Program-made: the position numbers and the translations under genes | The notes under the pieces: generated by a model | The model's input: the letters and a program-made list of their open reading frames with translations, nothing else | Database searches by the model: none | Told to the model about the DNA's origin: nothing | Assembly (NCBI RefSeq): GCF_900111145.1 | Contig: NZ_FOIR01000001.1 | Location: forward strand, 1,619,501-1,683,500 | Origin: Roseivirga pacifica | GTDB taxonomy: Bacteria > Bacteroidota > Bacteroidia > Cytophagales > Cyclobacteriaceae | DNA length: 64,000 nucleotides | Reading direction: 5' to 3' | Part shown: positions 8,356 through 17,361 of the stretch, one piece after another | Position numbering within the stretch: position 1 is the stretch's first letter | How the letters are laid out: each line of letters begins with the position of its first letter

Positions 8356-9186
8356 ATGATCCTTAGAAAAGCTGTTTTCCTATTACTGGTTTGTGCTGGT
8401 GTTAATGTACTGTCTGGACAAGAAACCAAAAGCACGGCCTCGCAAAACGTACATATAGTAGAAAAGGAATTTGATATTCCCGGCCTTGAAAGAAATAGAC
8501 AAATCAGAGTCTATTTACCACCCGAATATGAAGGCTCGGCCAAAAGTTACCCTGTGCTTTACATGCACGATGGCCAAAATTTATTCGATAATGCTACCTC
8601 CTTTGTGGGTGAATGGGGTGTGGATGAAATTCTGGATAGCCTATATTATTCGGCTGGTCTCGAACTAATTGTGGTTGGTGTAGATAACGGAGGAGCAAAC
8701 CGAATTCACGAACTCACGGCTTGGGGCCATGAAAAGTACGGTAAAGCCGAGGGGCAAGCTTATATGTCGTTTATTGTTAGTACCATTAAGCCCTATGTAG
8801 ACGAGCATTATCGCACCAAGCCCGGTAGAAGCAATACAGCAATTATGGGCAGTTCTTTAGGTGGTTTGATCACGCACTACGCTGTTTTTCAATATCCAGA
8901 AGTCTTTAGTAAGGCAGGCATATTGTCGCCAAGTTATTGGTGGGGAGAAGGGCCTTTTGAACAAGTTCAAGAGCAAGCTTTGCCTAATAATACGCGCCTA
9001 TACTTGTTAATGGGTGGAAAAGAAGGCGATGAAATGCTGAGCAGTTTTAATCGTATGGTTGACTTGATGAAAGCAAAAGGTTTATCGAAAAATATAACCT
9101 CTAAAGTAAACCCTGAGGGCGAACATAATGAGCAGTTTTGGAATACCGAATTTGCTACTGCCGTTATGTGGCTTTTTCGTGATTAA
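8356..9186 (+). CDS. Secreted alpha/beta-hydrolase, esterase D/Fes-like
   Basis: A 276-residue protein with an N-terminal signal peptide (hydrophobic residues 5-20, cleavage near GQE). The body matches the putative esterase family (esterase D, IroE/Fes type). Landmarks are YMHDGQNLFD (69-78), typical of this group, the nucleophile elbow GSSLGG with S167, and GEHNEQFW with H257; D225 is a candidate acid. It probably hydrolyses an ester in the periplasm; the substrate is unknown. It stands alone, with a perfect 16-bp palindrome 68 nt past its stop. Confidence 0.85.
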   Translation: MILRKAVFLLLVCAGVNVLSGQETKSTASQNVHIVEKEFDIPGLERNRQIRVYLPPEYEGSAKSYPVLYMHDGQNLFDNATSFVGEWGVDEILDSLYYSAGLELIVVGVDNGGANRIHELTAWGHEKYGKAEGQAYMSFIVSTIKPYVDEHYRTKPGRSNTAIMGSSLGGLITHYAVFQYPEVFSKAGILSPSYWWGEGPFEQVQEQALPNNTRLYLLMGGKEGDEMLSSFNRMVDLMKAKGLSKNITSKVNPEGEHNEQFWNTEFATAVMWLFRD

Positions 9187-9253
9187 TTATTCAAAACCTG
9201 TGATTTGAGTATTTGTAGGTTTAAATATGAACCTATTTTGCTGCTGTTTTCTC

Positions 9254-9269
9254 GGGCAAACGTTTGCCC
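9254..9269. promoter_or_regulatory. Perfect 16-bp palindrome, operator-like
   Basis: GGGCAAACGTTTGCCC is a perfect palindrome with central CG. AAACGTTT centres are typical of LacI/PurR-family operators. It could also be the hairpin end of the esterase mRNA, but no T-run follows. Confidence 0.45.
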
Positions 9270-9420
9270 TGGTGTAAATAATGGCTGTGTGTTTGTGATA
9301 AATTGCAAAAAAATGAATTCCTTGTAAGGGTATTAAACTTCTAAAGTTTCTTACATGTAGAAATAGAGGGTAAAAACCATTTCTTTTTCGGTTGAGCTAA
9401 GGTTTTTACACGATATTGGT

Positions 9421-9448
9421 AAAAGGGGGCTTTCTAAGCCCTTTTTTA
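9421..9448 (+). terminator. Rho-independent terminator before acyltransferase gene
   Basis: Stem GGGCTT (9427-9432) / AAGCCC (9436-9441) with a 3-nt loop, followed by six T. An upstream hairpin GTAAAAACC/GGTTTTTAC (9370-9378/9401-9409) precedes it, and GTAAAA at 9419-9424 could compete for the same TTTTAC arm. Confidence 0.75.
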
Positions 9449-9496
9449 TTGCTTATAACTCTCTTAGTAGCGACTTTTGCGTGCCAATTCAGTAGC

Positions 9497-10369
9497 ATGT
9501 TTTTAGTTAAGGTCATTTCTCTTTTACCATTCTGGTTTTTGTACGGCATTTCAGATTTTGCTGCCTTTGTTGGGCGAAGAGTTGTTCGCTATAGGTTAAG
9601 GGTTGTACGAAGAAACTTGGATATAGCCTTTCCAGATAAAACCAAGGCCGAAAAGAGGTCTATTGAGCGCGAATTCTACCGTCATTTTCTGGCGACTTTT
9701 GTGGAGTTATTCAAGTCTTATAGGTTTACAAAGGCAGATTGGGAAGCGCGTTTTGAACTGGTTAACAGAGACGAACTGGAGAAACTGGTGCAGGCTGGAA
9801 TTCCAGTTATTGCACTCTCTGGGCACAAGGCCAATTGGGAGTGGAACGGCTGCGTAATGGGCGCTACAAACAACTGCGATGTGGACTTTGTCTACAAAAA
9901 GGTTCAGAACAAATTCTTCGATAACCTGATGATCAACTTACGGACAAGGCATGTGCACAGAGTTATTGAAAAGGAGGAGTCGGGTAAAGAAATGCTCCGC
10001 AACAAGTACCCACGAATTATGGGTATGGTAGCGGATCAATCGCCTATGCTACGTTCCAAAAAAGTTTGGGTAGACTTTTTTAATAGAGCAACCGCTTTCT
10101 ATCCAGGCACCAACAAAATTGCCCGAATTGGAGGTTACGCAGTTTACTTTGTACATGTAGAAAAGGTGAAAAGAGGCCATTATAAGTTGGAGTACAAGCA
10201 AATAGCTGTTCCGCCAATTGGCAAAGAAGTAAATGTTATTCAAGCCTACGCTTCGCTATTAGAGGAGTCTATTAAACTGAACCCTTCTGGTTATTTGTGG
10301 TCGCACAAAAGGTGGAAGTACAGCAAAGCGGAGGCTGATGCAGCCATGGCTGAACAAAAGAATAAGTAG
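9497..10369 (+). CDS. LpxL/HtrB-like lysophospholipid acyltransferase
   Basis: Acyltransferase of the lipid A biosynthesis family, adding a secondary acyl chain to lipid A precursors at the inner membrane. The signature HKANWE (H110-x4-E115) is the HX4E/D catalytic motif. An N-terminal membrane segment (about 3-24) and the RYRLRVVRRNL region are typical. I chose the ATG at 9497 (290 residues) because MFLVKVISLLPF matches the usual N-terminus; the frame is open to a TTG at 9416, but those 27 codons cover the terminator hairpin and look non-coding. It is single, with a convergent permease gene starting immediately after. Confidence 0.87.
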   Translation: MFLVKVISLLPFWFLYGISDFAAFVGRRVVRYRLRVVRRNLDIAFPDKTKAEKRSIEREFYRHFLATFVELFKSYRFTKADWEARFELVNRDELEKLVQAGIPVIALSGHKANWEWNGCVMGATNNCDVDFVYKKVQNKFFDNLMINLRTRHVHRVIEKEESGKEMLRNKYPRIMGMVADQSPMLRSKKVWVDFFNRATAFYPGTNKIARIGGYAVYFVHVEKVKRGHYKLEYKQIAVPPIGKEVNVIQAYASLLEESIKLNPSGYLWSHKRWKYSKAEADAAMAEQKNK

Positions 10370-12868
10370 CTACTCGTCTCTTAAAACTTCTGCCGGATTT
10401 TGTCTTGCAGCATTAATGGAATGAATGCCAATGGTTAACCATGCAATGGTAATAGAGGCAATTCCCACAGCTACAAATACCCAAACTTCTATTGGTGTTT
10501 TGTAGGCAAAAGAAGCTAACCAACCATTTACCAAAAAGTAAGCGAGCGGGCTGGCTATTAGTATCGCTACAAAAATTAGTACCGAAAACTCTTTAGTAAA
10601 TGAGTAAACTAATTGCTGTAACGATGCACCTAAAACCTTGCGAACACCAAGCTCTTTTTTGCGCTGTTCGGCTGCAAAAGCAGCTAAACCAAATAGACCA
10701 AGGCAGGCAATAATCAATGCCATGGCCGTAAATATATTTAGTATTTGCCCCATTCGTTGCTCTGTTCTAAAGTTGGCTTCAAACTCTTGGTTCATAAACG
10801 AGTACTCAAATGGTATGCTTGGGTTTATGCCAGCCAGGGTTTCTTCAATGGTTTCAAGGCTACTTTCTATTTCTTTTGTTATGTTTGAAAGGCTAGGGTT
10901 TAAGCGAAGCGATAGGTAGCTTTTTCCGCTTTCCCACATATGGTCATTGTCTTGGTGAATGATTAATAGCGGAGATATCTCATATTTAACGCTATTGAAG
11001 TTGAAGTCTTCCACCACACCAATCACTTCAAAAAGTGCTTGGTGACTGTTTGGGAACGTAATGTGTTGGCCAACGGGCGAATTATTTGGATTGATGGGGT
11101 ATTCCCAGCCCAACATTTTTACTGCCGAAGCATTTAAAATCACCTTATGTTTTTCATTACCGCGTGCTTTTTCAAAGTTTCTGCCTGCGGCAAATTTGAG
11201 GTCTAGTAGCTGAACATATTCCTCATTGCACCTTATTCTGTTCAGGGTCACAACTTCTGTACCTGGTCCGTATGCCCTGTATTTGTCCTCGTTCCATACT
11301 TCTGGCGGAACAAGGTCCGACAAACCCACATTGCTAAATACTGCTTCCTGCGCTAACTGAGTTTGTAGTGTTTCCTGTTGGGCATCAGTCAACATTTCAA
11401 TATTCTGAACGTGCAGAATGTTGTCCTTGTCAAAGCCTAAATTCATTCCCGATGCATAGTTCAATTGTTTTTGCACAAAGAAGGTGCAAATAATAAGCGT
11501 AACGGAGATAGTAAATTGAAAGATCACCAAGCCATTTCGGACAGCGCTGGCTTTAAAGCCGCTGCTTAGTTTTCCCTTTAAAACACTAATAGGGCTAAAA
11601 GATGATAGGTAGAATGCAGGGTAGCTACCGGCTGCAATACCAAGCAGCAATACAAAGCCTACAAGTATGGCAGCGAAAGTTGGGTCTACCAAGTAGTTGT
11701 AAAGGCTCAGTTCGGTATTGGCTATTTGGTTGAATGCCCCCAGTGAAATTTCGGTAACTACCAATGCGATCACTGTACTTACAAAAACGTAAAGTACCGA
11801 CTCGAAAATAAACTGACGGACTAAGGACTTTTTATGAGAACCCAAAACCTTTCTAATGCCAACTTCTTTGGCGCGATTAGCCGATTTGGCAGTAGAGAGA
11901 TTCATGAAGTTGATGCTGCAAAGCAACAAAATAAGAATTCCCACAGCAGTGAAAATATGTGTGTAAACAATGTTGCCAGATGGCCCTAAGCGATTGCCCG
12001 AGTTTGGCGTGTGAATATAAGCTTCGGTAAGTGGCTGCATGGTAAGCGTCCACTTCTTGCCCTTCATGTATTCAGCATACGATTGGCCAAAAACGTTCTG
12101 GATTTCCTGTTCGGCCCATTTTGGAGGTATAGCCTGTAGTTTGGCCTCCACTGCACTGGCGTTTGCACTAGGCGAAAGTAGCCCGTAGGTAACAAAAGTG
12201 GTCCATATCCACTGGTGTTCGCGGTTTTTAATGTGCTGGTAAGAACTCATAGAGGCCAGCATGTCGAACTGCAGGTGCGAGTTGGTTGGAATGTCTTCAA
12301 TAACAGCTGTTACTTTAAATGGCGTGTCTTGGCCACTGCTATTCAGGGTTAATGTTTGCCCAATTGGGTTGTTGTCCCCAAAGTATTTGGTGGCAGTTTC
12401 TTGGGTAATAACTAAACTGCCGGGCAGTTCTAAGGCAGTATTCAGGTCGCCAGCGATGGACGGAAATGTAAAGAGTTGGAAGAAATTCTGTTCGGCCACA
12501 AAGAGTTTACTCTCATTGAAAGAAACAGGTGTGCCATTAGTTGGCTCATAGCTTACCACCAATTCGCCTAGGGTGTGTAGGCGCGTTACGGCTTCAAACT
12601 CAGGAATGTCACTGCGAAGTGCAACAGCTAGGTTGGGGCCTGTGGAGGCAAATTGCTCATTCCAATCTCCCCAAATCATAGGTTGGTTAATGCGGTAAAC
12701 TCGGTCTTTTTTTGTGTGGAAATTGTCGTAGCTATACTGGTTTACGATGTATAGCGCAATGGTAATTGAAGCTGTGATGCCAATTGAGAGACCGAGGATG
12801 TTGAGCAAAGAGAATTGCTTGTGGCGTATGGCATTTCTCCAGGCAATGGTAAACATGTTTTTGAGCAT
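10370..12868 (-). CDS. MacB/FtsX-type ABC transporter permease
   Basis: An 832-residue permease with the duplicated Bacteroidota architecture: TM1 (about 21-43), a periplasmic MacB-like core domain, a first FtsX block of three TMs, a second periplasmic domain, and a C-terminal FtsX block. Both blocks carry the conserved cytoplasmic motif: EVGIRKVLGS in the first and ELGVRKVLGA in the second. No ATPase gene is adjacent, which is common for these permeases in this phylum. Relatives are mechanotransmission complexes for lipoprotein, peptide or antibiotic efflux; the substrate here is unknown. A minus-strand terminator separates it from the upstream TlpA-like gene, so it is a separate transcript. 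Confidence 0.9.
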   Translation of the reverse strand: MLKNMFTIAWRNAIRHKQFSLLNILGLSIGITASITIALYIVNQYSYDNFHTKKDRVYRINQPMIWGDWNEQFASTGPNLAVALRSDIPEFEAVTRLHTLGELVVSYEPTNGTPVSFNESKLFVAEQNFFQLFTFPSIAGDLNTALELPGSLVITQETATKYFGDNNPIGQTLTLNSSGQDTPFKVTAVIEDIPTNSHLQFDMLASMSSYQHIKNREHQWIWTTFVTYGLLSPSANASAVEAKLQAIPPKWAEQEIQNVFGQSYAEYMKGKKWTLTMQPLTEAYIHTPNSGNRLGPSGNIVYTHIFTAVGILILLLCSINFMNLSTAKSANRAKEVGIRKVLGSHKKSLVRQFIFESVLYVFVSTVIALVVTEISLGAFNQIANTELSLYNYLVDPTFAAILVGFVLLLGIAAGSYPAFYLSSFSPISVLKGKLSSGFKASAVRNGLVIFQFTISVTLIICTFFVQKQLNYASGMNLGFDKDNILHVQNIEMLTDAQQETLQTQLAQEAVFSNVGLSDLVPPEVWNEDKYRAYGPGTEVVTLNRIRCNEEYVQLLDLKFAAGRNFEKARGNEKHKVILNASAVKMLGWEYPINPNNSPVGQHITFPNSHQALFEVIGVVEDFNFNSVKYEISPLLIIHQDNDHMWESGKSYLSLRLNPSLSNITKEIESSLETIEETLAGINPSIPFEYSFMNQEFEANFRTEQRMGQILNIFTAMALIIACLGLFGLAAFAAEQRKKELGVRKVLGASLQQLVYSFTKEFSVLIFVAILIASPLAYFLVNGWLASFAYKTPIEVWVFVAVGIASITIAWLTIGIHSINAARQNPAEVLRDE

Positions 12869-12913
12869 TTGACCTTATTTTTGTTCAACATAAGCCAAAA
12901 GCAGTGCCAAAAC

Positions 12914-12948
12914 AAAAAGCCCGGTTTTGAAGGTTATTCGGGCTTTTT
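12914..12948 (-). terminator. Terminator of TlpA-like gene
   Basis: Perfect 10-bp stem AAAAAGCCCG/CGGGCTTTTT. Read on the minus strand it follows the TlpA-like stop at 13016 and ends in a T-run. Confidence 0.75.
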
Positions 12949-13015
12949 GAAGTCTAATAATTTGCTATTCCGTTCTGTAGAGGACGGTAGTGTTCGCTAG
13001 CGGTCGGTAGTTGTT

Positions 13016-13987
13016 TTAATCGTTCAAATGCTTTTGTAGCTTTTTTTTCAACGTGTCGCCACCAGAGCCAAACCACGATTCTAGCACTTCACCTGTTGGT
13101 GATATAAGGTAATGCAGTGGCCAGCCTTCTACCTTATAAAGTTCGAATACTTCAAGCTTGTTTTCTCCTTTCCAAAGTACAGGCCAATCAAGGGTTACAT
13201 TTCTTTGTGCTGCAATGTTTTGCCATGCTTCAATCGCGTTGTCTTCGTTGTAAGTGAGTACTTGTAGGTTTTCGTATTTCGAAGTTTGCTCAATCATGTC
13301 TGGATAGCCAGCCCAGCACGGGCCACAACCCGTTGCGGCAAAGTCTAATAGTAAGTATTTGCCTCGGTATTTATCGGTGGCGAAATATTCGTCATCTTTA
13401 TCGGCTGCAGTGAAGTCAATTATCTGGCCGCCAACTTCAATTTTGGCCAAATCCATGGTGTTCATAAAAGCCTTTACATTGTTTAAATAAGGCTTTAAAT
13501 CCTCTGCGGTGGCATTGTAAACTTTTTCTAAGTCTGCTCTATCGAGTTTTTCGAATTTAAACCCGCTGTTGAATTCGGTAAGTGCAATGGGGTCATCAAT
13601 GTACTTAAGGGTGTTGGACACAAAAGCCTTTTTGTTCTTGGCATGGTGTACCGCATGGTAAACCTGATGAGATTTTGAGCCCGGAACTTCTAAAGAAGCA
13701 GGGTATCCTTTTTTATAAACAGTTACTTCAGTAGCCCCTTTTTCTACAAAGAAATCTGAATAGCGGCCTGTTTTTAGCAGAATCCTTCCCTTTATGGGTT
13801 TTGATAAATCTATATCACCCTCAAACAGGGTTTCACCTTCATTATTCATTTCGACTACTTTGTTGCCGATAGTTACCCGCATAAAATCTTCGGGGTTGAA
13901 ACCAGACTGTTTAATGGTAACTTTTTCTGTTTGACCAAGGGTTTGAAAAGAAACAAATGCAAGAAATAATAGGAGAGCGTTTTTCAT
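13016..13987 (-). CDS. TlpA-like thioredoxin-fold secreted protein
   Basis: A 323-residue exported protein. It has a signal peptide (about 1-18, ending LGQ), an N-terminal DUF4369-like beta region, a helical linker, and a C-terminal thioredoxin fold. The redox motif is C221-G-P-C224 within DFAATGCGPCW, and a cis-Pro region EGWPLHYLI follows, so it is probably an active thiol-disulfide reductase/oxidase. Such proteins act in the periplasm, often in cytochrome c maturation or oxidative stress; the exact partner cannot be told. It sits between the terminators at 12914 and 14043, so it is monocistronic. Confidence 0.85.
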   Translation of the reverse strand: MKNALLLFLAFVSFQTLGQTEKVTIKQSGFNPEDFMRVTIGNKVVEMNNEGETLFEGDIDLSKPIKGRILLKTGRYSDFFVEKGATEVTVYKKGYPASLEVPGSKSHQVYHAVHHAKNKKAFVSNTLKYIDDPIALTEFNSGFKFEKLDRADLEKVYNATAEDLKPYLNNVKAFMNTMDLAKIEVGGQIIDFTAADKDDEYFATDKYRGKYLLLDFAATGCGPCWAGYPDMIEQTSKYENLQVLTYNEDNAIEAWQNIAAQRNVTLDWPVLWKGENKLEVFELYKVEGWPLHYLISPTGEVLESWFGSGGDTLKKKLQKHLND

Positions 13988-14042
13988 GACCTTTTGTGTT
14001 TGTGTTGATTTTCAATGATTAATTATAGTAAAACCTATTAAC

Positions 14043-14076
14043 AAAAAAAATGCCCCACCAAACGGTGAGGCATTTT
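14043..14076 (-). terminator. Terminator of htpG
   Basis: On the minus strand the stem TGCCTCACC/GGTGGGGCA (one G-U pair) is followed by eight T. On the plus strand the same position is a C-A mismatch, so the element is oriented for htpG. Confidence 0.8.
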
Positions 14077-14097
14077 ATGCTTTGGATTAAGGGTTAG

Positions 14098-15993
14098 TTA
14101 TTTACCCAAAATCTCTGTGCTTCTTTTGATAAAGTCGGTAAGGTCTTTTCCTTCCAACAAGCCTTGCGATAATAGGGCAAGATCGAAGGCCTGCTTGGCC
14201 AAACCACCTTGTGCTTCTTCTGCATCAGCTTTCAAAATCTTATCGGCTAGCGGGTGGTTACCGTTTACGGTAACTTCGTAATTGTCTGGCATGGCACCGA
14301 ACATATTGAAACCACCGCCACCACCGGTTGCTTGCATTTCCTTCATTCTGCGCATAAACTCAGGCATGGTAACGGTTACAGGCGCATCGTTAGGGCTTAA
14401 TCCGTCTACGTTCACGGTGTAAGTTTTACTGTCGATAGCTTTTTCGAATACGCCTTTCAGGCTTTCTTTTTGCTCATCATTCAGCACCAATTCTGGCTTC
14501 TCGTCTTTGTCAATCAGCTTGTTCAGGTTGTCAGCATCTACGCGTTTTACCTGCGTAGTTTTTAGTTGCTGTTCCATGTGGTTTACAAAGTGGCTATCGA
14601 TTGGCGAGTCGAGCACTAAAACGTCATAACCTTTGTCTTTTGCTGCACTGATAAAGCTATCTTGTTTAGCTGGGTTCGAAGCGTAAAGCCAGATCTTGTT
14701 CTTATCCTTATCGGTTTGGTTAGCCTCAATATGCTTTTCGTATTCTTCAATAGTAAAGCATTTGCCATCTACGTTTTTCACTAGGGCAAAGTCTTTTGCT
14801 TTGTCGTAGAACTTCTCTTCAGAAATCATTCCGTACTTCACAAATAGCCCGATATCGTCCCACTTGCTTTCGTAAGATTCTCGCTCTTTTTTGAAAAGCT
14901 CGCCCAGTTTGTCGGCTACCTTTTTAGTAATGTAAGAATTGATCTTCTTTACGTTACCGTCCGACTGTAGGTAAGAACGCGATACGTTCAGCGGAATGTC
15001 TGGTGAGTCAATAATTCCGTGCAATAGCATCAAGAATTCAGGTACTACATCCTTCACCTCATCGGTAATAAATACTTGGCGAGAGTAAAGCTGAATTTTG
15101 TTCTTCTGCATTTCGAAGTCGTTTTTCAACTTAGGGAAATACAGAATACCTGTTAACTCAAATGGGTAATCCACATTCAGGTGAATCCAGAACAATGGAT
15201 CTTCAGAGAATGGGTAAAGTTCTTTGTAGAAGTTAAGATAATCCTCATCGGTTAGGTCGGCAGGCGACTTTGTCCAGATCGGATCAGTATTGTTGATGAT
15301 GTTGTCCTTCTTAACCGTTTTGTATTTCGGTTTGCCTTCTTTGTCGGTGCCATCTTCAACTTGCTCGTCCTTCTCACCGAATTTTACTTCGATAGGTAAG
15401 AATTTGGCGTATTTGTCAAGAATCTGCTGAATTCTGAAGTCTTCCAAGAACTCTTCGGAATCGTCATTTACGTGGAGGGTAATAGTTGTACCGCGTGTTT
15501 TGCGCTTACCTTCGGTAATTTCGAATTCGGTGCTGCCATCGCAAATCCATTTGGCAGGCGCGGCACCCTCTTGGTACGACAAACTGTCAATTTCTACCTT
15601 ACCAGCTACCATAAAGGCAGAGTAGAAACCAAGACCAAACTTACCTATGATCTCTTTGGCATCACCAGCATCTTTGAACTTCTCTACGAATTCCGTAGCA
15701 CCAGAAAAGGCAATTTGGTTGATGTATTTTTTGATCTCCTCAGCCGTCATACCTATACCGGCATCGCTAATAGTGATCGTCTTTTTCTTTTTGTTTACGC
15801 TTACTTCAACACGTGTTTCTCCAAGGTCGCCCGTGTATTCGCCCAAAGATGCCAAGCGCTTAACTTTTTGCGTTGCATCTACAGCATTAGAAACCAGCTC
15901 TCTTAAAAAGATCTCGTGATCTGAGTAAAGAAACTTTTTAATAATGGGGAAAATATTCTCGGTATGTATCGAGATAGTACCTTTTTCTTGCAT
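14098..15993 (-). CDS. htpG: Chaperone protein HtpG (Hsp90)
   Basis: A 631-residue bacterial Hsp90, full length. The GHKL ATPase domain shows FLRELVSNAVDA (E32 for hydrolysis, N36 for Mg), SDAGIGMT and KFGLGFYSAF. The middle domain includes LNVSRSYLQ, and a C-terminal dimerisation domain ends without the eukaryotic MEEVD. It folds and remodels client proteins in the cytosol with DnaK. The gene is monocistronic. Upstream, at 16030-16070, lie an imperfect inverted repeat and a sequence resembling a -24/-12 promoter, consistent with stress regulation but not proven. Confidence 0.97.
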   Translation of the reverse strand: MQEKGTISIHTENIFPIIKKFLYSDHEIFLRELVSNAVDATQKVKRLASLGEYTGDLGETRVEVSVNKKKKTITISDAGIGMTAEEIKKYINQIAFSGATEFVEKFKDAGDAKEIIGKFGLGFYSAFMVAGKVEIDSLSYQEGAAPAKWICDGSTEFEITEGKRKTRGTTITLHVNDDSEEFLEDFRIQQILDKYAKFLPIEVKFGEKDEQVEDGTDKEGKPKYKTVKKDNIINNTDPIWTKSPADLTDEDYLNFYKELYPFSEDPLFWIHLNVDYPFELTGILYFPKLKNDFEMQKNKIQLYSRQVFITDEVKDVVPEFLMLLHGIIDSPDIPLNVSRSYLQSDGNVKKINSYITKKVADKLGELFKKERESYESKWDDIGLFVKYGMISEEKFYDKAKDFALVKNVDGKCFTIEEYEKHIEANQTDKDKNKIWLYASNPAKQDSFISAAKDKGYDVLVLDSPIDSHFVNHMEQQLKTTQVKRVDADNLNKLIDKDEKPELVLNDEQKESLKGVFEKAIDSKTYTVNVDGLSPNDAPVTVTMPEFMRRMKEMQATGGGGGFNMFGAMPDNYEVTVNGNHPLADKILKADAEEAQGGLAKQAFDLALLSQGLLEGKDLTDFIKRSTEILGK

Positions 15994-16029
15994 AGCGATT
16001 TATCAGTTTTTTTGAACTGGCAGCCTAAA

Positions 16030-16070
16030 ATCAAATGCCATACCAATGCCGCTTATGTGACAGGTTGGCA
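16030..16070 (-). promoter_or_regulatory. Candidate htpG heat-shock promoter region
   Basis: On the minus strand TGCCAACCTGTCA (16070-16058), an imperfect TGNCA/TGTCA inverted repeat, lies 12 nt before TGGTATGGCATTTGAT (16045-16030). The latter agrees with the -24/-12 type TGGYAYR-N4-TTG except that the -12 C is A. It ends about 36 nt before the htpG ATG. Confidence 0.4.
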
Positions 16071-16210
16071 GTTTGGTGGAATTGAAAATAACTCACCTCC
16101 TATTCCAACCTTTAGTTTACCTTTGATGTCTAGTGGAGATGAAAAGGCCTGATGCCAAGCAATATTTTGGGGCATTGGGCATTTAATAACTTATAAAACT
16201 AAATGTTATC

Positions 16211-16741
16211 ATGAAGAAGTTGGTATTAGGGCTATCTGTTTTTTTGGCCTTTGGATTAAGCGGATGTTTGAATAGTGACGATGGGCCAAGCTACGACCCT
16301 GTTGCCCAATTGGAGGTTGATGGAGAAAAAATCGACCTTTATCTTGAGGCAAATGATATACAGGCCGAAACTCATGACACGGGTATTAGGTATGTAATTA
16401 CTGCAGAAGGCAATGGTACTTTTCCAGAAGAAGGACAAGTGGTTTCTGTAGATTATGAACTGTACAGAATTGGTGGAAGCTTGCTCGACACGAGTAAAGA
16501 AGACTTGGCGAAAGAAGAGGGGATTTACAACTCTGACAGAGATTATGCTCCTTTAAGATTTACTTTAGGAACTAGTCAGTTGATCCCTGGTTTCCAAATT
16601 GCGACACTATTATTGTCTGAGGAAGGCAGTGGAGACTTTTACATTCCTTCGGTGTTGGCCTACAGAAATATTGGATCTACAAGTGTAATGCCGAATGAAA
16701 ATTTGTTGTTCAAAATCAGCTTAGTTGAGGTAGAGCAATAG
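16211..16741 (+). CDS. FKBP-type peptidyl-prolyl isomerase-like lipoprotein
   Basis: A 176-residue lipoprotein: signal with lipobox ending in C19 (GLSGC). Residues about 60-175 resemble an FKBP domain: GQVVSVDYELYRIGG as the entry strands, LRFTLGTSQLIPGFQIATLLL matching the family's F-x-L-G-x-x-x-V-I-x-G motif, and a FYIPSVLAY segment near the active loop. Such lipoproteins help fold exported proteins. The loop carrying several active-site aromatic residues is shortened, so catalytic activity is uncertain. A shared bidirectional terminator follows. Confidence 0.8.
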   Translation: MKKLVLGLSVFLAFGLSGCLNSDDGPSYDPVAQLEVDGEKIDLYLEANDIQAETHDTGIRYVITAEGNGTFPEEGQVVSVDYELYRIGGSLLDTSKEDLAKEEGIYNSDRDYAPLRFTLGTSQLIPGFQIATLLLSEEGSGDFYIPSVLAYRNIGSTSVMPNENLLFKISLVEVEQ

Positions 16742-16756
16742 TGGTTGTTGAATATT

Positions 16757-16795
16757 AAAAAAGCCTGATTGGAGTTTCCAGTCAGGCTTTTTTTA
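16757..16795. terminator. Bidirectional terminator
   Basis: A 10-bp stem GCCTGATTGG/CCAGTCAGGC (one G-T) with A-run before and T-run after. It serves the plus-strand FKBP gene and the convergent minus-strand DUF4293 gene. Confidence 0.85.
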
Positions 16796-16815
16796 TGTCT
16801 TTAGTAATTTGAAGA

Positions 16816-17316
16816 TTACCTCATTCTATCGGCAGACTTTACTAGTTTTTCGTCCTTTCTAATAAAGCGATTGGCCAAAATATTTAGCAACATGGCAAAG
16901 GCTGGTAGATAAAAACCTAGCGATATAGAGCCTTGTGTTTCTGGGGAAAAGCTACTTTCTAACTGGAATACCTGGTAATAAGAAAGCCCCAAGGTTGCGG
17001 CCATAATAAGGGCGTTTAGCGCACCTAGCTTCATTTGGTTCAGTCTGCTTTTAAATTGAAAGATGGAGAAAAGGGCTACTAAAGAGGCGATAATAGCAAG
17101 GCTCGCAATGTGCCAGTTAGCGTTTGACTCTACAATTGTGTCGTCATCTCCTCTGTCAAGTGTGCCGCCAAAGTCTACTACTTCGGTATTAAATGCTGTC
17201 ATAATAATGCCCTGTGTTTGATCAGGGTTTTCTTCGAACCAAATAGGGTAGGCCAAAACCAAACCCATACAAATGGCTACACCAAGCAACAATACAGTCT
17301 GAATTCTCTGAATCAT
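16816..17316 (-). CDS. DUF4293 family membrane protein
   Basis: A 166-residue integral membrane protein of the Bacteroidota-specific DUF4293 family. It has four predicted TM helices: one near the N-terminus (MIQRIQTVLLLGVAICMG), a periplasmic loop, then three more. I start it at the ATG at 17316 because MIQRIQT is the usual family N-terminus. The frame stays open upstream, but that extension runs through a degenerate 7-bp repeat and into the region before truA. The function of the family is unknown. It is divergent from truA. Confidence 0.85.
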   Translation of the reverse strand: MIQRIQTVLLLGVAICMGLVLAYPIWFEENPDQTQGIIMTAFNTEVVDFGGTLDRGDDDTIVESNANWHIASLAIIASLVALFSIFQFKSRLNQMKLGALNALIMAATLGLSYYQVFQLESSFSPETQGSISLGFYLPAFAMLLNILANRFIRKDEKLVKSADRMR

Positions 17317-17361
17317 CTTCTTCTTAATTTTTTGGAGTGCAAATATAGTAAGTCGTGCGCG

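Larger units (their letters stand above)
9187..9496. other. 310-nt structured intergenic region
   Basis: No protein gene is supported. The region holds a perfect palindrome (9254-9269), a long hairpin (9370-9409) and a canonical terminator (9421-9448) ending 48 nt before the acyltransferase start. A terminator ahead of a gene suggests either a small RNA transcribed here or transcriptional control of the downstream gene. I could not match it to a known RNA family. Confidence 0.5.

Noticed and set aside
9416-9496. TTG start extending the LpxL-like protein by 27 residues
   Set aside because: The extra codons run through a terminator hairpin, and the family N-terminus starts at the ATG at 9497.
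15472-15906. 144-codon open frame antisense to htpG
   Set aside because: Shadow of a well-conserved gene; no domain, and codon use follows the htpG frame.
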